50,357 nt of DNA from an uncultured beta proteobacterium (GTDB taxonomy: Bacteria > Pseudomonadota > Gammaproteobacteria > Burkholderiales > Burkholderiaceae_C). Positions 47,912 through 50,357 of the stretch are shown here, in pieces (the stretch's first letter is position 1; each line of letters opens with the position of its first letter). Location of the stretch: positions 1 to 50,357 of the forward strand of contig CAIKLM010000053.1 in assembly GCA_903828235.1 (NCBI GenBank), written 5' to 3'. The notes beneath the pieces were generated by a model. That model saw nothing but the letters and a program-made list of their open reading frames with translations, did not search any database and was not told where the DNA came from. Position numbers and translations under genes: made by a program.

Positions 47912-49044
47912 AAGCCGATCCTCTCCTTGCGCAAGTGCTCGGCCATCTCTTTGGCCCGCCCTTGAGCGCTGAACAGGTCCAGATAGACCTGAATCGGGCT
48001 GGCCAGCCAGGCCCCGTCAACGCGCTCGCGAAACTGAAGCTCGCCCGCTGATTTCGATGCGAGCACGATCAGGTTCGCACCTTCGCCGACTGGCCGCGCG
48101 CCCAGTGCGGTCAGCGCTGCCGTGGTGGCGCTAGCGTCGAGCGCCCGGACCCGAATCTGAGAGACCGACGACAGGAACGGCGCGTAGCGCTGGGCAGCGG
48201 CCTCGAAGCTCAGTGCGTAGGTGGCATGTGCCGTGTGGAACTCTCGGTCGAGCCGTTCCAACAAGTTGTCGCCGCCCGCAGCAGGGACGAAGTAGCGGCG
48301 GGAATCACTAGCGCTGTTCGAGGACGAGTCCTTCGCCCAGGCATCCAGGAGGGCACCCGGCTCGGTCAGTTGCCGCTGTTTGGAGGGGCCCTGCCCCCGC
48401 GTCTGTACCCAGTCCTGCCGCTCAAGTTCGGCAAGTACCGGCGAGACGGTCGATGGCAACACGCCGGTCCGTTCCGCGAGGTCCTTCACCCCATACCAGT
48501 CCTTGTGCTGCCGCAGCATGGCGTGCAGGACTTGCGCCCGCCGGCCAGTGAACAATGAGCGCATTGCCCGGGACTGGGACTTGGGCGCGAGCTTCTGGAC
48601 GAACAGATAGGCGCCAGGTGCTGTTAGGTAGAGGCTGCCACCGCCGTCGTAGTAACCCACGCGCTCTGCCGCGAGCAGCTCCTTGGCGCCCGGGGAAATG
48701 TCTTCGGCAACGACCATCGCATGGACGTCGTCCTCGGCACCCTTCTGCGGCCTTCGACCTCTCGCCTCTCGGACCCGCCAGATCAGATCCCGCGCATCGC
48801 GCGGGTACACGGCCTTCTTCAGCGCGACAAGGACGGTGATGGGACGACCAGCGGCCTGCAGCACGAGTCGACTGTGCGGCCATGAGTCGACCTCCCCCGA
48901 ACCCAACCCAAGCTCGACATCCACCTGTACGTCGGGCAGGGCTTGTAGATCGGCAATCAGCCTATCGAGCATCGCGCGATGGGGCGGTCGTGCCTGGAGC
49001 ATGGGGCTGCTGGTAGATGGATCGGACGGACGTATCCTAGCCAT
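47908..49044 (-). CDS. AbiEi-type antitoxin/repressor
   Basis: A 378-residue protein of the AbiEi antitoxin/regulator group. A central winged-helix (about 170-220, HKDWYGVKDLAERTGVLPSTVSPVLAELERQDWV) binds DNA. The C-terminal part ends with ASPIQVYLDL and GRAKEMAEHLRKERIGF, characteristic of AbiEi-like proteins. The N-terminal part (ITVLVALKKAVYPRDARDLIWR) is a nuclease-like beta region seen in this subgroup. It likely represses its own operon from the 22-bp palindrome just upstream. The ATG at 49044 gives the whole conserved protein. Confidence 0.78.
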   Translation of the reverse strand: MARIRPSDPSTSSPMLQARPPHRAMLDRLIADLQALPDVQVDVELGLGSGEVDSWPHSRLVLQAAGRPITVLVALKKAVYPRDARDLIWRVREARGRRPQKGAEDDVHAMVVAEDISPGAKELLAAERVGYYDGGGSLYLTAPGAYLFVQKLAPKSQSRAMRSLFTGRRAQVLHAMLRQHKDWYGVKDLAERTGVLPSTVSPVLAELERQDWVQTRGQGPSKQRQLTEPGALLDAWAKDSSSNSASDSRRYFVPAAGGDNLLERLDREFHTAHATYALSFEAAAQRYAPFLSSVSQIRVRALDASATTAALTALGARPVGEGANLIVLASKSAGELQFRERVDGAWLASPIQVYLDLFSAQGRAKEMAEHLRKERIGF

Positions 49045-49061
49045 TATTCTGTTCCAAGTCT

Positions 49062-49083
49062 ATATTCGCTGTGCAGCGAATAT
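49062..49083 (-). promoter_or_regulatory. 22-bp palindromic operator of the AbiE operon
   Basis: ATATTCGCTG-TG-CAGCGAATAT (10+10 bases, 2-base spacer) is a perfect inverted repeat 18 bases before the AbiEi start. TATAGA on the minus strand at 49064-49059 overlaps its edge as a possible -10 box. Autorepression by AbiEi through inverted repeats is known for this system type. Confidence 0.65.
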
Positions 49084-49126
49084 GATGTCACGGATCTGTC
49101 GGCGTCTGACTCACGCCGCCCCGCGC

Positions 49127-49840
49127 CTACACGTGCTTCTTGTAGTACGCCCACTGCCCCGCGGCCAGCACCCCGACCAACACGGCGCCGACGCCGGCAC
49201 ACGGCCCCCACGCGACCGGCGCCGGCCACACCAGCACCGCTGACCCGCCAAGCGCCAGCACCACCACCTGTCCGTACTTCGCCCGGTGGTACAGGCTCGC
49301 CGACTCTCGCGCCGCCTGCGCACGGCGAATCGCCCGCTGGCTCAGACCCTCGGCAGCGCCCACCGCGTAGAGCAGCGAGAGGAGCGGCAGAAACCGGAAC
49401 AGGATCCCGGCGCGCAGGCCCAGCAACTGGGTGCCGATCATCGCCACCTCGATCGCCTCCTGCCGGGCGAGCCAGGTTCGCCGTACGACCGTGTCCGGAA
49501 TGGACAGCGGTGCGCCCTCGGCGAACCGCTGCCCCATCTCGTGCAGCCCTGTGGCCTCGAAGACCAGCGCGTAGAGCGCGTTGGCCGGCGCGGTCACCGC
49601 CGACGCCAATCCGCCCTGGCGGGCCGCCATGGCCGTGCCGGCCGCTAGCTCCTCGGTGAGCAGAGTCCGAAGGCCGTCGATCCTCCCCGGCCAGACATGG
49701 GCGACGAACATCCAGTCCACCGTCCACGCGACCAGCAGCAGGCCGGCGAGCCCCAGCGTCAGCGCGAACCCGAGCTTGAACGGCGCGAGCAGCACCCGCG
49801 CCAGCGCCCCGTCATGGAAGCTGGTGTTGCGCGAGCCCAT
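49127..49840 (-). CDS. ICE membrane protein, DUF4400/PFL_4697 family
   Basis: A 237-residue membrane protein with about four hydrophobic segments (ALTLGLAGLLLVAWTVDWMFV, ILFRFLPLLSLLYAVGAAEGL and the two near the C-terminus). VVRRTWLARQEAIEVAMIGTQLLGLR and the RAKYG segment fit the integrating conjugative element membrane proteins (TIGR03747 family). It normally sits next to the coupling protein TraD in ICEs of the PFGI-1/ICEclc type, as here. A good GGAGA precedes the ATG. Its start overlaps the traD stop by 29 bases. Confidence 0.75.
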   Translation of the reverse strand: MGSRNTSFHDGALARVLLAPFKLGFALTLGLAGLLLVAWTVDWMFVAHVWPGRIDGLRTLLTEELAAGTAMAARQGGLASAVTAPANALYALVFEATGLHEMGQRFAEGAPLSIPDTVVRRTWLARQEAIEVAMIGTQLLGLRAGILFRFLPLLSLLYAVGAAEGLSQRAIRRAQAARESASLYHRAKYGQVVVLALGGSAVLVWPAPVAWGPCAGVGAVLVGVLAAGQWAYYKKHV

Positions 49841-50217
49841 GCGCGCGCTCTCCTTCGGCCCCGTCCAGCGCCGGCTCAGGCCACAACCAGGGACCGTCCA
49901 GCCGCGCGCGCAGCGCCTCGCCGATCTCCTTCAGACCGGCCGGCATCAGCGGATCGTCGCCCGCCCCGGGGAGCGGCATGCGGATCTTGTGCAGTTGCCC
50001 CCCATGCAACAGCGCAAAGGCCTGCCCCTTGGGTAGTTGCACCAGGTCGGTCGGCGCCAGCATCGGCACCGTCTCGGGGGCAATCCGGTCTTCGTTGCGG
50101 CTCGCGAAGTCGGTGAACTCGCCCGGGTCGTTGGTATCGGACACCGACGACGATGCCACCGTGGAGACCACCTGCACGGTGGGCAGCTGCGTGGTCAGCA
50201 GCTCGGCGGTCGCCAGC
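49812..50217 (-). pseudogene. traD 3' fragment, cut by IS
   Basis: The frame encodes the C-terminal part of an ICE coupling protein of the TraD type (TIGR03743 family): QLATAELLTTQLPTVQVV, then DPGEFTDFASRNEDRIAPETVPML, and LPKGQAFALLHGGQLHKIRMPLP. The family is a VirD4-like ATPase that feeds DNA to the conjugation channel. The ATPase domain would lie upstream, but at 50218 the sequence turns into an IS21-like end, so the gene is interrupted. Confidence 0.65.
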
Positions 50218-50357
50218 TGTCCGCGCCGATCGAACTTTGACCCACCCTGCCGACTGAACTTTGACCCAGGGCTGGTAGCCGGGATCGCGTGATCCCGGCT
50301 GTGGACAACTGTAGCTGCTTGCTCCTGTCGGTTTGTTCTGGATGTCCTTCGCGGGGC
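50218..50357. mobile_element. IS21-family-like terminus, partial
   Basis: The end begins TGTCCGCGCCGATCGAACTT and continues with two copies of GAACTTTGACCCA (50232-50244 and 50256-50268), 24 bases apart. IS21 elements start with TG and carry such tandem terminal repeats. The transposase genes are outside the window, to the right. Assignment is by pattern only. Confidence 0.6.
50277..50300. terminator. Hairpin near the IS end
   Basis: AGCCGGGATC and GATCCCGGCT form a perfect 10-bp stem around GCGT, just inside the IS-like end. It probably ends transcription of the IS genes reading left. Confidence 0.4.

Larger units (their letters stand above)
45923..50357. mobile_element. Left end of an integrated conjugative-type element (remnant)
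   Basis: The stretch from the tRNA 3' end to the window edge carries genes foreign to the chromosomal core: an abortive-infection-type module, a DUF4400 ICE membrane protein and a traD fragment. All of its genes read towards the tRNA fragment. Because only the tRNA 3' part is present, beside its native terminator, the intact tRNA and the integrase should lie at the far right end, outside the window. An IS21-like element interrupts traD, so conjugation genes are at least partly dead. Confidence 0.7.

Overview
The window looks like a chromosomal segment of a very GC-rich betaproteobacterium. The best fit is Burkholderiales of the Rubrivivax/Leptothrix/Methylibium type. The reasons are the codon use, a Bug-family tricarboxylate-type binding protein, a small Trp-rich protein, a pepN-fbp pair, a YcgR-like PilZ protein and an arsJ/GAPDH arsenic operon. 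This placement is an inference; no rRNA or complete tRNA is present to confirm it.

Layout. 1-1.4 kb: an XRE regulator, an antitoxin and a frameshifted PIN toxin on the minus strand, with a palindromic operator candidate. 1.4-13 kb: a membrane Ser/Thr kinase with Cache and HAMP domains, then housekeeping genes (ilvD, a small Trp-rich protein, acs, class I fumarase, a YciO-type protein, a plsY-ridA-glutaredoxin operon, a Bug protein). 13.4-13.7 kb: a 263-bp nested-palindrome element with 29-bp terminal inverted repeats and a CTGAG duplication, inserted between two genes that would otherwise be about 8 bp apart. 13.7-28.4 kb: ybaK, a divergent murA-like gene, an acyl-CoA synthetase, a degenerate HD-GYP protein, a GNAT, a YcgR-like protein, an alpha/beta hydrolase, prfB with its programmed frameshift, pepN, fbp, an OmpA-family lipoprotein, a YffB/Spx-type protein and a small outer-membrane protein. 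28.4-32.1 kb: a five-gene arsenic operon (gapdh-arsJ-arsR-arsI-arsC) behind an inverted-repeat operator; it has no arsenite pump.

32.7-41.9 kb: a signalling block on one strand. It holds two hybrid histidine kinases, a stand-alone receiver, a periplasmic-binding-protein sensor with a C-terminal membrane anchor, a MASE1 histidine kinase and a phospholipase-D-type lipoprotein. The last four genes are joined by GTGA stop/start overlaps. No DNA-binding output is encoded. 42.4-45.7 kb: an XRE-cupin regulator divergent from a serine hydrolase and an alpha/beta hydrolase, with a palindrome between them.

From 45.92 kb to the right edge the sequence is the left end of an integrated element. It begins with a duplicated 27-bp tRNA 3' end (best fit tRNA-His) beside the presumed native terminator. 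It continues with a zinc-ribbon protein of unknown function, a truncated AbiEii-type nucleotidyltransferase, an AbiEi-type antitoxin with a 22-bp palindromic operator, an ICE membrane protein (DUF4400 family) and the 3' end of traD cut by an IS21-like terminus. The integrase and the intact tRNA are predicted to lie beyond the right edge.
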